Below, one piece after another: positions 1 through 10,719 of a stretch of 64,000 nt of DNA (its first letter is position 1; the number at the start of each line of letters is the position of its first letter). Both the position numbers and the translations under genes were made by a program. The stretch is taken from assembly GCA_002633005.1 (NCBI GenBank), contig NMRA01000374.1, positions 278,350 to 342,349 of the forward strand. The letters are read 5' to 3'. Origin of the DNA: Phoronis australis. Its lineage: Eukaryota > Phoronida > Phoronidae. A model generated the notes under the pieces. That model was given only the letters and a program-made list of their open reading frames with translations, made no database searches and was not told the origin of the DNA.

Positions 1-980
1 AAAAAACAGAAAATATGCCAAGTGCGAGATCTACTATGGCAAAACAAGGAAATCTGCCATTTGTAACATGTCCTTTTAAGAATTATTTGAGGAATTAATT
101 TATACAAATATTACAATATGAAGTACAAATATGACAAGAGGTGTAAACGAACACAAATTTCTGTACTTGAACAGCTTTGTGTATTATAAACACCCGGAAA
201 CATGCTATGAATGGTCAGCCAGTATTGCTAAATACGATTCAGAAGAGGTGGACTAGGAACTAAAACATAAGTTTGATCGACTGGGTTTACAAATTGAAAT
301 CAGCACTGTGTTGGCATGTGGGCATACATAAAACCAATATGCTTAAACACGCAAAAACATTTACATTGCGCATAAATGGTAAAAAATAATACCAAAACTT
401 GGCGAGGAACCACGTCTCAGCTGCCGGCCATGTCAACATAAAATTTACGCGGAAGGCATTTTCAAGTCAGTTGTTTTTAAATTAGTGCATAAAAATATCA
501 TTTCTCTGCAAAGCATGCATTGTTCGATGTCTTTTAAAACATATTCCATGCCCAAAAGACAACTCGTTTCATTGCCTCAAGCATTTATTTTCATTTGAAA
601 CGGTGGATCAAAACACGACGCAACCACCGACCCAGAGACTGGCAAAACATGAACTCGTGTCCGATTTAAATCACAAATTTTACAAAAACTGAAGCAAATA
701 CTAGAATAAAAACTACTTACGATGGCAAACTACAACCAGCAACGCCGAATAACCTGTACGCCAAGAAGCACTGTTCATCGGACAGCAAGTAATTACTAAT
801 AATAAAGCCGACTTCACCAACTCCCTTACTCCTCAGAAATCCAACATGGCGGAACCGCAACGCAGCTGGGATTGCTGTGAGCAGGCCTGGCCTTTCATCT
901 TGCCGCCAGTTTCCAATCTGTTGTTTAGTCTATCTGAGATGCTAATAATCACATATGTTTTACTTTAAGCACTTCAGAAT
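1..980. other. Non-coding, nothing recognised
   Basis: No open frame, splice-bounded exon or known repeat could be supported in this AT-rich stretch. An ATGGCGG motif occurs near 846 (AACATGGCGGAACCGC), which resembles a YY1-type core, but there is no accompanying gene evidence. Confidence 0.4.
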
Positions 981-1000
981 ACAAGATGAATGAAGTGGTC

Positions 1001-1780
1001 AACTTTCAGAAGAAAAATGCACCTAATGACCCCATGGGTGCACCAAATGACCCCAAAATTTAGAATTCAAACTCAATGGCACTTAGTAAACAGTAACGTA
1101 ATTCTGAAGTCTCTAGCTCAAAATTTTAGTTTGCACTCAATGACCTTTGACCTATTTTTTCTGATTGGTTAGGCCTATTGCAAAGTAAAGTAAGGTATTA
1201 AATTGGCATGTTGACTTACACCAGTGTGCTGAAATTGAAAAGAATTCCTAGAAAAACGTAAGAGATATAACATTTTGAACGTTACATGACCTTTGCACTA
1301 ACTGACCTTATCCGGTGCATTTTAAGCAGCTTTAGGAAAATTATTGCAAAGCCCATGGAAAATGTGTTTAACGCTGAGAATCACAGTTGTCTAACGGTTG
1401 ACAAATCAGAATACTTGCTGATTGAAAAGGTCAAATTTTCAGAAGAAAAATGCACCTAATGACCCCATGTTTGCACTAAATGACCTGAAAGTTTAGATTC
1501 CGATTTGATTTACCAGTGGCAATCAGACCTGTCAATTTGAAGTGTCTAGCTCAAAATTTTAGTTTGCACCTAATGACCTTTGACCTGTTTCACCTGATTG
1601 GGTGACCCAATTACTTACAAAAGTAATTTTTTAAATTGTCATGTTGACATATACCTGTGCACCGAATTTGAAAAAGATAGCTTTAAAACTTAAGGAAAGG
1701 TAGCATTTTGAAAATTATATCACCTTTGCACCAAACGACCTCTTCCGGTGCAATATGGAATATGATTATATAACCAATTA
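1001..1780. repeat. 433-bp imperfect tandem duplication
   Basis: Three markers recur at exactly 433 bp spacing: GCACCTAATGACCCCATG at 1019 and 1452, TCTAGCTCAAAATTTTAG at 1112 and 1545, and the ATGTTGAC block at 1209 and 1642. Each copy contains TGACCTTTGACCT (1141-1153 and 1574-1586), whose reverse complement is a direct repeat of AGGTCA spaced by one base (DR1). A partial third unit may begin near 1800. The block has no coding potential. Confidence 0.75.
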
Positions 1781-1932
1781 AAATTTATGTACTGTCAAAA
1801 TTGATATGCTGAATTTAAAGACCGTACCTGTACCCAATTTGGAGTTATTACGCCTCAAAGTTGGTCGGAAGAAGAATAAGAATAAGAAGAATAAGAATGA
1901 GAATAAAATTGAAGAAAACCCAGGAACAACAG

Positions 1933-1958
1933 TACTCTGCGCTTACACGCGCAGAGTA
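1933..1958. repeat. Perfect 10-bp stem hairpin
   Basis: TACTCTGCGC is followed after six bases by its exact reverse complement GCGCAGAGTA. An A/G-rich stretch (GAATAAGAATAAG type, 1870-1912) lies just upstream and the hairpin is followed by TAAT. This looks like the 3' end of a mobile element, but a Helitron CTRR terminus is not seen. Confidence 0.5.
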
Positions 1959-2112
1959 ATTAAGCAAACCAAACGCTCGTACTTGATTTTTCAAAAAGGA
2001 CAAAAGTTACATGGCACATGAATTAACATCAACCCAATAATGTTCGAGTTTCAATCTTCAAAAACCCACAGGCGCTGTGTTTCCCCCAGACAAGAACTGT
2101 AGTATTTTTACA

Positions 2113-2165
2113 GCATACATATACATACATACATACATACATACATGCATACATACATACATACA
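2113..2165. repeat. (CATA)n microsatellite
   Basis: A nearly pure CATA tract of about 13 units, with one CATG interruption. Confidence 0.9.
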
Positions 2166-2734
2166 CTACTCAAATAAGTAACGTTTTTGTCAAACTAATT
2201 AAAAAATTGAGAACGAAATATTTCTTGCTTCGTATGAATATCTTCCTTGGGTCATTAAATATGCAGTTTGATGCACAATGCATTGAAGTTTGTGCAGATT
2301 TTACCAAAAATCGAGTAACAAAAATGCTGTTTTCTGTTAAAGACTTTTGCATAGAACGTATTGCTTTTAAATTTGCTTTTATTATCAACAAGATGTTGTC
2401 TCAACGTTCACACACAGAACAAAAAATGCATCATGCTGATCTTCAGTGGCCTTTCCATAACTGTCGTCATGCTGAGCATCAATGTCACCCCCTCTGGTAG
2501 GGTCCCAATTAAGGCACCTGCTGCAATCACCTTAACCAGGGCCAGTTGCGTTTCGAAGCGAAGTAGTTGATGAAAGAAAAAGATTTTAGCTACTCCAAAA
2601 GAAACATGAAATGCTTTGTTTCTCTTATAGGTAATGTAATCAAGCCGTCAGGCAATTGCAGAATGGTGCCAACACCCCAAAGGCTCGGACTGCAACAGTT
2701 TGATCCATCACAGCCAAAATCTATTGGGTCATTT

Positions 2735-3289
2735 TTACACAAAAATTAAGGTTTCAAATTTCGTTATCGAAAAGTAGTTTTCAAAAAAGTTAACTGTATT
2801 TCTCCTAGTTTTGAATATCCAGTCACTTTTCATTAAAGAAATGGTAAGTTTTAAAATTAATTTCGTGTGACTTCTTTCCATATGTTTACCATAACTTAGA
2901 CACAGAACACATCTATTTACAAGTATGTTGTCTATCAGTCTGATAGATTGTGATACCAGCAAGCATGGCTCATGGAAAATAACCAGTATCTTTTTAGAAC
3001 AATGGTAGTTAAGACTTGAGAAAAGCACACTAAAACATACCATTACCAAAAGGTTATAGAAGCAGGAAGCAACAAAAAGTACAGTGTATACACGATGAAA
3101 GCCCGAGAATGCAAGGAATTGAGTTACAGAATCAGAAAGGCTGTGTGGAGCTACTATAGCTGGACGACCACAGCTAGTATTGCTACATATATAGGCAGAA
3201 TGTAAAATGTTGAGGAGAGTTCCACTTTCACTCAAGTTTTCTGTTTCTTCAGTTGTAATAGGATATGAGAAGGACAAATATGCATCCAC
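2735..3289 (-). pseudogene. Downstream ORF of the MULE-like block (unrecognised)
   Basis: A 184-codon open frame on the same strand as the transposase pieces just upstream of it. It contains scattered Cys (ICSNTSCGRP near residues 34-43) and a hydrophobic stretch (VYTVLFVASCFYNLLVMVCF, residues 67-86) that could be a membrane segment or merely decayed sequence. No family is recognised. Its position suggests either the 3' end of the transposon coding region or unrelated flank. Confidence 0.3.
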
Positions 3290-3529
3290 ATAATTAAAGA
3301 CATTAGTCGCACCACTAGGCTGTATTATGGCATATTGCCTTAGGTAGTCAGGAATTGTTTACACTGTGTCCATATACAATTTAAAAAGTTCACTGGGGCC
3401 TCTTTCTTGGAATTTTGAGCCTAGAACGGCAAATAAATGTTTATAAAAGTAAGGTTGTCCAGCGGTTATAAATGCTGCGCATGTGCAAGTACACAGATCG
3501 ATATTGCAGATGTGTTCATCTCCCCCCAA

Positions 3530-4015
3530 CTAATGTTGACAGTGCTGGGGAATGAATTCTTTTGTTCTATTACGGTTAATTATGAGAAAGTCGCGAATGA
3601 GATTTTTCTGAATGCGAGACACACCAGGATGGACAGAGTAAGGGTGTTCAACAACACTACTTTGAGAATTTAACGAGTCAAATTTAGTTAAGACATTTTT
3701 GTTTGAAGAGTATGAAATATCAATGTCATCCAAAATGTTACTCAAATCATTATCACCACAGGTGTCATTTGAAAGGACACAATTTGAAACATCAATTGAC
3801 TTTTTTTGACTAGCAGAAATGTTGGAAGTAACTAAAAACCAACCATCAGAAACAGGGTTTAGCTTACTAATATCGACAAAAGACCGAGAAATTGTACTCA
3901 TAATATTTGTTTTCTTTATTATTTTTTGGTTTTCTCTTTTGGATTCAAATGTATGAATTGGTTCACGAGTGAGAAGCCAAGACAAAAACAATTTTGACTC
4001 ATTTTCCTGTTGCAT
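3530..4015 (-). pseudogene. C-terminal segment of the MULE-like transposon
   Basis: A 161-codon ORF in a different frame from the transposase segment that ends at 4074, so a shift or intron separates them. Visible patches include DGWFLVTSN (about residues 57-65) and HPGVSRIQKNLIRDFLI (about 129-145). The composition is protein-like rather than random, but no SWIM finger or other domain can be confirmed. I assign it to the element by strand and adjacency only. Confidence 0.35.
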
Positions 4016-4073
4016 TTTCCCTTAAGGTCAGATTCCTGAATTTCTTTAAATTTTCTTTCAGTAATATTGTCGG

Positions 4074-5524
4074 TTAAAATAGGGGATTTCTTTTTTCCTC
4101 CTCTTTAACTGAATACAACAAAACTGAAGATGTGTAAGTATTAGTCCAATCACAATCGAACCATCGTTCATCTAAATATTTAGAAAAATTATCTTTAACA
4201 ATTTGTGGAATTACCTCAGTGGTTATTACATTTTGAATACAGTTTTTGAAAGATACAGCCAAAGAGTTATGCATATCTTGATTCCATGCTCTAAGGACTG
4301 TCTTAAACCCTGTTTCTAAGGGTCCAATGAACATTTTGAGATTGTTGTCAGTTTTGACGAATTCCCGAAAAGCATTAAGCGCATGATAATTACACAAAGA
4401 GGACTTTGAACCAAAGTCCTTAACAGCATTTAAAATATTTCTGGGTTTGTCATGCTAAATTATCGGCCGAAAAGGTTCTAAAGAAGAACAGACACGTGTC
4501 AAAAAGAATCCATTCCCGTCATCAAAAACATGCAATTGTCTGGGGTGAGAACATAATTCGCTAGAGCACGGAACATTAGCAGCTATTATCTGTAATGCGA
4601 GTAGTAGAGAATCACTGGTTTCCACGTTAAAGATAGATACTGCCCCAGCCCTAACCTTTCTGCCGGTGTCGCAATAAGTCAGAAGGGCAGTTTTGAATCG
4701 CACTGACATAAAGTCATGTTTTATATCAAGACCACATACAACAGACCCAAATTTCCTTAAACATTCCAAATTCTTATCCCCTGACAAGACAATATGGTAA
4801 TTCCTATCCAGATCTTCATTGCCCAGCTGAAATAGCAAAACAGACTCATAATTGCCCTCAATTATTTTTTCCGTATCTCTCCAATGTGATTTTATTTCAA
4901 TTTTATCCCTTTTGGCCATAAGTAATGAAATCTGATGCTTGTCCACAGTTCTTGTTCGATTATAAATTTGACCAAGTGGGTGGTATGTTTTGCACTTTCC
5001 CTCAGATCCAAAATTAACAGAGAGTGACCTGAGTTCGGTTGACTGAATGGCCTGGGCTGATAATCTAGACTCTGCTCTCATTCTGTCCCATGATGTCCTT
5101 GTGCTCAAAGAAGGCTTGAATTTTTCCTCTACAGGTTGAGTGGTGTGGTAAAATCAATTAGATGATGATTCATAAACATCACACATGTCAATATTTTTGC
5201 TATTAAGGACAAGTTTAATTTCCCACTTGCATCTTAAATGATTATGATGAAAGGTATCACCCTCTTTCAAATTGTCAAAAAATGTTCTATCATATCCGTG
5301 TACTTGCTGGTAGTCATAGCATGAACGACATCTAGTTTTGTCATCACTGTACATATCACTAGAGTATTTGCGCCAACACACATCACACAGTTTATCACTA
5401 ACCAAGCTACATTTGCAATTGGAACATTCCTGAGAACCATTCAGTGAACTTCGAAGAGCACTAAGGAGCTCACCACAATCACTACGACATTGAGAAGTTG
5501 CACATCCACAAGATAAATTCCAAA
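4074..5524 (-). pseudogene. MULE-like transposase with N-terminal Cys-rich segment, two in-frame stops
   Basis: One reading frame runs from about 5524 to 4074, interrupted by TGA at 5154-5156 and TAG at 4455-4457. In order: a Cys-rich region (CGCATSQCRSDC, ECSNCKC, LCDVCWRKY) that looks like zinc ligands, then a core of the Mutator/MULE transposase type. The core has GLDIKHDFM, then FDDGNG, then after the second stop SSLCNYHALNAF, which fits the C-x2-H pattern after the second acidic residue of MULE transposases. The two Asp candidates are visible; the last Glu is not assigned. Alternative explanations for the stops are introns or sequencing errors, but multiple breaks in the whole 2.7-8.1 kb block favour a decayed element. 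No terminal inverted repeats were found. Confidence 0.6.
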
Positions 5525-5527
5525 CAG

Positions 5528-5929
5528 CTATATAATTGTTTGGTCAAGACGGTTTGTCCTGCCCCAGTTTTCGTGTTCATTAACTGAAACCTGTGGAGTA
5601 CTTTTATGATATTTAACAAAAGTATTCTTGCGTTCCAAATAACGAACTCTCTGTTTCAGTTGAAACTGGAACACTTCTTCAACGTAATCTAAGGTGTCAG
5701 GGCCAACACGGATTTGACCTATGTGAACCCAGGGAACTAACGATTTTCTGCAATCAGTACTATTTAAATAAGCTTGAATATCTTCAAAAATTTGATCCCT
5801 AAGAATGTTTTCAGAGAAACTAAATATTTTGAAGCATGATTTCCCAGTTTTAAGCCAAAAGGTAACCTTAATTCGCTTGAAAATTGCTTTTTTAACAAAT
5901 TCCAATTTACAGGCACCAGCTAAACCCAT
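5528..5929 (-). pseudogene. Conserved-looking segment of the same element
   Basis: 133 codons, rich in basic and aromatic residues, with LVPWVHIGQIRVGPDTLDYV at about residues 63-82. It overlaps the end of the 5907-6671 ORF by 23 bases in another frame, so a single-base shift at about 5925 would join them. It ends at TAG (5528-5530), and the Cys-rich frame begins immediately downstream in a third frame. The function is not recognised. Confidence 0.4.
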
Positions 5930-6671
5930 TTTCGGATATAGTTGGTGCCTGCAGTAATATGTCTGATAAATGTTGCCAATTTGGATAAAAATTTAAGAGT
6001 CCCAATGGAACTTTTTTAGAACTGCTATCAATCCACTGAACAAATTCTTGGCTATTAAGGCAATTTTGTATGATTTGAACTGCTGACTTAAGATCATCAG
6101 TGCGGGCTCCAAGGAAGCCAAGTCGCTTTACTGATTTTTTACAACTGTTGGTATGACAGGATAATCTGTATGAGGTTTTGTCAACATAAACTTTTGGTGT
6201 GCCCCTCACAAGATGAGAAATTTGCTTGAAGTCTAAAGAACTATTCATGAAATTACTAACACTGTCACATTTAGCAGAGTTTGTTACTTTACACTTACTA
6301 CTCGGCCTGTTGTCATTATTGCAGTGGTTGTTGTTATTATTATTACTATTATTACTATTATTATTATTATTATTATTATCATTACTATTATTATTAATAT
6401 TATAATTATCACTGTTATTGTTATTATTATTGTTATTACAACTATCTTCAGTAGTTTTGCTATTGCAGCTCTTTTCACTACACATAGTTGATTTTATGTT
6501 CGAATGCCCATGGGCATTACCTTTCAAAGGCGTAGCATTCCCAGCGTTACTGTCAATTTTGTTTGTACGTGTACATGCAGTCCTGCGTAGCGTAAGTCTG
6601 CTTTTTAATAACAAATTTTCCAGACAAATCTTCAGGGTCATAAGCCAGTTAATCAAAATAAGTCTGCACAT
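5907..6671 (-). pseudogene. Asn-rich linker segment of the same element
   Basis: 254 codons. Residues ~80-120 are almost pure Asn with Ser/Asp, encoded by an (ATT/TTA)n microsatellite at 6328-6437 that has expanded in frame. The flanks contain SCHTNSCKKSVKRLGFLGAR and QEFVQWIDSS, which look like genuine protein. It is in the same frame as the peptidase segment upstream (6735-6917), separated by about 60 bases containing stops, possibly an intron (GTGAGT donor near 6719 on the minus strand). Confidence 0.4.
6328..6437. repeat. (TTA/TTG)n microsatellite
   Basis: An impure trinucleotide tract that reads as poly-Asn in the minus-strand ORF around it. Confidence 0.85.
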
Positions 6672-6734
6672 TTTGATTGGTCAGAGATGTTGCGAATATA
6701 TTTCAAGTTTTGAACAGACTCACCATTGACTAAC

Positions 6735-7546
6735 CTAAGGAAACTTATCATTGTCAAAGGCCGCAATAACAATGCAAATAATGACGGCAGCTCCACATGC
6801 TGTCCCACAACTTTGGTAAGGATAAGTTAGGGAACACCGCAAACTACGACAGGAATGAAGAGGAACATAATGAGTACCTCGACTACTCAATTCAACACAT
6901 GCTGGATTGTGAGCCAAAGTTATTTTCCCTATTTTTTTCCTAAAATGCGAAGATGTATAGTAAATCTAGTCATAAAATCTTTAGGAATATCCCAGCCATT
7001 AGTATCACAATAAATGAAGCTTTGACTTGACCAAGTGAATACACCAAAAACCCAGTGATTAGCTGATTTACCTTCTTCATTAAAATTTTGGAAAGTTGAC
7101 CGGTCTGAATTGACACCCACATGAAGCACAAATATGATTTTAAAATCTGATGAACACTGCTTAAGACGAGATTCTATTTCTGTTTTTAATGTATCCAAGC
7201 TATCAGTTGAATTGAACAAATGACAAAATACATTTTTGTCCTCCCCATTCACAAAATTTGCAAATTTTGAAATTATTTCATCATTGATCCACCTGTAACA
7301 AGCAAGATCTCCAACATATCTCAACAGCATATTGTAATCCAAAAACTTATCACCAGGTTTGTTGTTCAGTAATATATCTCTGAATTTCAAAATCATGGTT
7401 CCGTCAATTGGTTTATTGAATTTGTTATTGAAGAAAGAATCAATATTAGAAAACCAACTGTTTTCTCTGTTTACATTATGTGAAATCTTTTTTGCCTCAT
7501 GCAAATTTTGAAAATACTTCAAAGCTTTTTTTTGAAAAAACACCAT
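6735..7546 (-). pseudogene. C48 (Ulp1/SENP-like) cysteine peptidase domain, one frameshift
   Basis: Two adjoining ORFs (6929-7546 and 6735-6917) lie in different frames. The break is at an A7 run near 6929, and one base would reconcile the frames. The first part carries the His and Asp of a C48 triad: SANHWVFGVFTWSSQSFIYC followed by DTNGWDIP. The second carries YPYQSCGTACGAAVI, where Gln is followed six residues later by Cys-Gly, the oxyanion-hole Gln and nucleophile Cys spacing of Ulp1-like peptidases. All four catalytic positions are thus present. C48 domains are known as accessory domains in MULE and other DNA transposons, and the MULE core lies about 2 kb downstream on the same strand. 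Either a recent frameshift or an assembly error in the homopolymer is possible. Confidence 0.65.
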
Positions 7547-8118
7547 AATGGTAATTTCACTGCATTTGAATTAGTTCTCTCTAATTGCTGAAGAGCATCT
7601 ATAATCTTATTTTCAGAGGGCACTGAAGCTGACTGCTCAGCATTAGAAATGCTTTCAAGAGAACTTACAGAGCATGGTTGCAATGGTCTTGCACAATCCA
7701 CAACAAATGGAAATTTGTATGCACCAATTTCTCGTCAACTTAAAACAGAAGTAATATACGTGTAGTGTTCTCTAGTGACATCATAATCACCATCATCGTC
7801 ACTGATAATCACTTCTGCACCGCCACCCCCATAACACCTTTTGGAAGACATAACATCATGACATGCAATATCCTCAACTACATTCTTAACAATAACATCA
7901 CAAGCAGCAACTGAAGTAAAGAACCAACGAATAAAAGAAAAAGAAACTAACACCTCAGTAATAAAAGAAAAAGAAACTAACACTCCAATAATAAAAGAAA
8001 AAGAAACTAACACCCCTGTATTAAAAGAAAAAGAAACTAACACCTCAGTAATAAAAGAAAAAGGAACTAACACCTCAGTAATAAAAGAAAAAGAAACTAA
8101 CACCTCAGTAATAACCAC
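7519..8118 (-). pseudogene. N-terminal region of the transposon ORF with 30-bp repeat
   Basis: One frame from 8118 to 7519 is interrupted by TGA at 7735-7737. It contains an acidic patch (ISDDDGDYDVTREHYTYI) and GAYKFPFVVDCARPL after the stop. The upstream part is encoded by six 30-bp repeats. The start is unclear; a splice acceptor (AAAAG/CA, about 8125) could bring in the small exon at 8253-8340 in phase. The 3' end overlaps the peptidase ORF in another frame at a T6/A8 run. Confidence 0.35.
7931..8110. repeat. 30-bp minisatellite, six units
   Basis: Units of ATAAAAGAAAAAGAAACTAA plus ten bases start at 7931, 7961, 7991, 8021, 8051 and 8081. The period is a multiple of three and the array is open on both strands, giving V-I-K-E-K-E-T-N-T-S units on plus and I-T-E-V-L-V-S-F-S-F units on minus. 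Confidence 0.9.
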
Positions 8119-8252
8119 TTCCTCAACTGCTTTTCAATCATCATGCTGTAAACAAAAGTATGGCAATTTAATGTATATCATGCAGGGATAATCAAATGAT
8201 GTAATACACAGAAAAATCAGGTCCCTAAACTGAGCATAGAATCATACGTTAC

Positions 8253-8340
8253 CAGATTGCCTGTCAGGTGATCCAGTAATTTGGGAATCTGTGGTTAGGT
8301 TTCCCGCTGAGGCACTTGAATTTTCTGTTTTCATGATCAT
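8253..8340 (-). CDS. Possible first coding exon (unrecognised)
   Basis: Starts ATG ATC ATG and stays open for 88 bases (Ser/Thr-rich, NSSASAGNLTTDSQITGSPD) to a GTAACG donor at 8252. The remaining one-base phase matches a possible acceptor at about 8125 in front of the repeat-encoding ORF. It could be the amino terminus of the transposon gene. There is no homology evidence. Confidence 0.25.
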
Positions 8341-8655
8341 TTGATTTATTCTTCAATATCAGTGTCTACATGATGCTATCATAAAGTGATTGTTGCTTGA
8401 CACTTCCAGGATTAGTAAATCTTGCTACTTTTTCATCAAAACTACGTGGAATAATTAAAGTACTGGTTTCATGGAAAGCATAATGTGTAAGTTATATGTT
8501 TTTACCAGGAAATCCCAGAAAAGAGCAGGTGCGCCTATTTGTGCAATTATGTGATTTTTTCTAACACCTTGTTTCTCAAATGTCCCAAATATAGCAGCAT
8601 GCATCTAAACTCTATGCTTAATGTTGTATAGTAATGGGATAGCTTATAGACTTAC

Positions 8656-8863
8656 GTAGTGAGCTGACTTCATGTGAGTCAATATTCCTGTAAGATCATT
8701 GCTACGAAAATGCCTACAAGAATGGCATGATGGCCTATTGACGTGTATATTGGTGGTCTTTGGCTTCCTGCTCTTCGGTTGCTTCTTGCTCATCTGATTA
8801 AGTACGGGTTGATCTAGTTGTGAGCCATTGATTTCCCGCTGGACATATTCATTCGGAAAATAT
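8656..8863 (-). CDS. Exon with one C2H2 zinc finger
   Basis: A 208-base exon with acceptor TTTTTCCTCAAG (ends 8864) and donor GTAAGT (8655-8650). It ends with CHSCRHFRSNDLTGILTHMK followed by SAH, that is C-x2-C-x13-H-x4-H, a classical zinc finger. It is preceded by a basic stretch KKQPKSRKPKTT that could act as a nuclear localisation signal. Neighbouring exons could not be joined with certainty. It could belong to the transposon gene downstream (DNA-binding N terminus) or to a separate host gene. Confidence 0.5.
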
Positions 8864-9403
8864 CTTGAGGAAAAACATGCAGGGTAATAAGAATGATTAC
8901 ACACTAACAATTACAATTTTCACATACTTATGTCTCATTATTTTTGCTTGTTTTTCTCTGCACTCATGCCCAGAATATGCCGATATCCGGTAACTTTCAA
9001 CAAGGTTTGTCAGCATTTTTTGTAAGGTGAGATTATTTAAACTTGAATTACCAATCAGTTAGACCCATTTTGAAGTAACTCTATACTTTATGAGCAACAA
9101 ATGGCACCAATCAGATGGCGTAATTAATGTTGCATGGGTTATAAGCTTCAAGATCTTGTAGAAAGTTGTTCGATTATTCTGTTGAAAATCAAACTTTTTG
9201 TTCTATCACTTCAACTGCAACAGGTGTAAATAGTATAAAATAATGTTACATCATGTTCATGCTTCAAAGGAGCTGGGTGCATCTTTGATGGTGGTGGCTG
9301 AACATCCTCCGACAAGAAGATTTAAATTAGTTAGAACTAGTCATCAATCACCAGAGCTATTCACTTTAAGAAATTAGTAAAATCTCAATAAGTATAACTG
9401 TCT

Positions 9404-9582
9404 AAGTGAGAGAGCTTTGTCAATAAGGGAAGAAATTGCAAACATTTTAAACAGAAAATCTTTAGAAGTAAAAAATGAAAGATTGCCAAAATCAGATGAA
9501 ATACCTTCAAGAAAGGAGCTATTCAACAAATGATACATCAGTTTCAAATAAAAAAACGGATTGTCAAGTTATAAACAAAAAG
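9404..9582 (+). pseudogene. Coding-like exon with one frameshift
   Basis: An open stretch reads SERALSIREEIANILNRKSL and on to RKELFNK, then TGA. One base later a second frame reads DTSVSNKKTDCQVINKK up to AAAAAG/GTAAGT at 9582/9583. The charged, helical composition and the strong donor suggest a real but broken exon. The family is unknown. Confidence 0.3.
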
Positions 9583-10037
9583 GTAAGTCAATAAAGTGTC
9601 AAAACTATGAGTACTTCAACTGGACATACTTTATAAAACCTTCTTATAAAACCTTACATTGTAAGGATCACAGCTATCCCATTCTACATAGAGATGTCAG
9701 TGACTGTTCTTCCCGCCTAGGCTGTTTGATTGTATTGGAATGCTCTCTGTAGTTGTAAACCAAACTTAGAGCACACTGCCAGTACTTGGACAGTCCCACC
9801 AGACTGACTGAGTGAATACTGCTCCCCGCAACGTAAAGTTTTATCACGTAAGTCTAGTTAATCCGGTTGAAGTACTCATAATTTTGACACTTAAAGTAAA
9901 AACGATACACTTGTATGAATCATAACATGTATCATAGTTAAAAATATTAGAGCTCTTGTACTAGGAGCAGTTTCCTATATAGTTGGAAAATATATATAGT
10001 GCTTGCATTAGGCATGGCTTTCACAAGCAGAACAAGC

Positions 10038-10708
10038 TTAATTTCTTTCACTTTTCATTAATAATTTGTTCACCCCAATCATACGGCCATCTGGTAGCAG
10101 AATTTTTATGGCACGCATTGTTGCATGCTCGAATTCATTCAGGGGCCATTTGAGGCGTCTGGTGAGTGATGGGGCTTGAGTCTCAGGCTTCTTGGTTTGT
10201 GGTGGTGGTGGTGGCACTGGTTGCCCATACGTCGCTGCCCACATGCGTGATGGTATGAGAAACACTTTATTCTAAAACTAAAAATGAAAACCTTTTCCAT
10301 AGAAAAATATTGGAGACTAAATTGCTTCCAAGTCACTATAGTTAACAAACTTAAGACTGCTCAAGATAATATGCATCTCAGGTTATATGAGCAGCCAGTA
10401 CAGATAAGTGTACGTGCTTGACTATAAAAGTCCTGAAAAGACCTTAACGTATGTATATCTAAAAGTTTTATTAATTGGTTATGCTAATTTGCTGGTTTAA
10501 CAGCAGGGGTAATCCCTATTTATGCCAATATAATGATGAAATTGACTTGAAAAAAGTGAGGAATAAAGAATACTAGCAAGTAGAAGCAGTATTAGTTAAC
10601 CTTAAACAACACCTGAAACATCATCAATGAGCCTACGACTTACCCCCATCGCCCGACAGTTGTCAAAAAGAGACGAGACACCTGGCTTGCGTTGATGAAC
10701 AGGAAACT
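10038..10708 (-). CDS. 3' end of unknown gene, two exons
   Basis: Exon 10646-10708 (21 codons, KPGVSSLFDNCRAMG) has acceptor CATATTGCAG and donor G/GTAAGT. It is followed in phase 0 by exon 10038-10271 with acceptor TTTTTAGTTTTAG. The second exon reads NKVFLIPSRMWAATYG, a five-proline run, a linker, then EFEHATMRAIKILLPDGRMI and a TAA stop at 10038-10040. Phase agreement across the junction supports a real gene. Earlier exons were not found, and no family is recognised. Confidence 0.5.
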
Positions 10709-10719
10709 GCAATATGAGT

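Noticed and set aside
1933-1958. Helitron 3' end
   Set aside because: The hairpin is good but no CTRR terminus follows and no TC 5' end was identified.
6284-6478. 64-codon Ile/Thr-rich minus ORF
   Set aside because: It is a frame shadow of the trinucleotide microsatellite within the Asn-rich ORF.
7931-8110. CRISPR array
   Set aside because: The 30-bp repeats are contiguous with no spacers, and the genome is eukaryotic.
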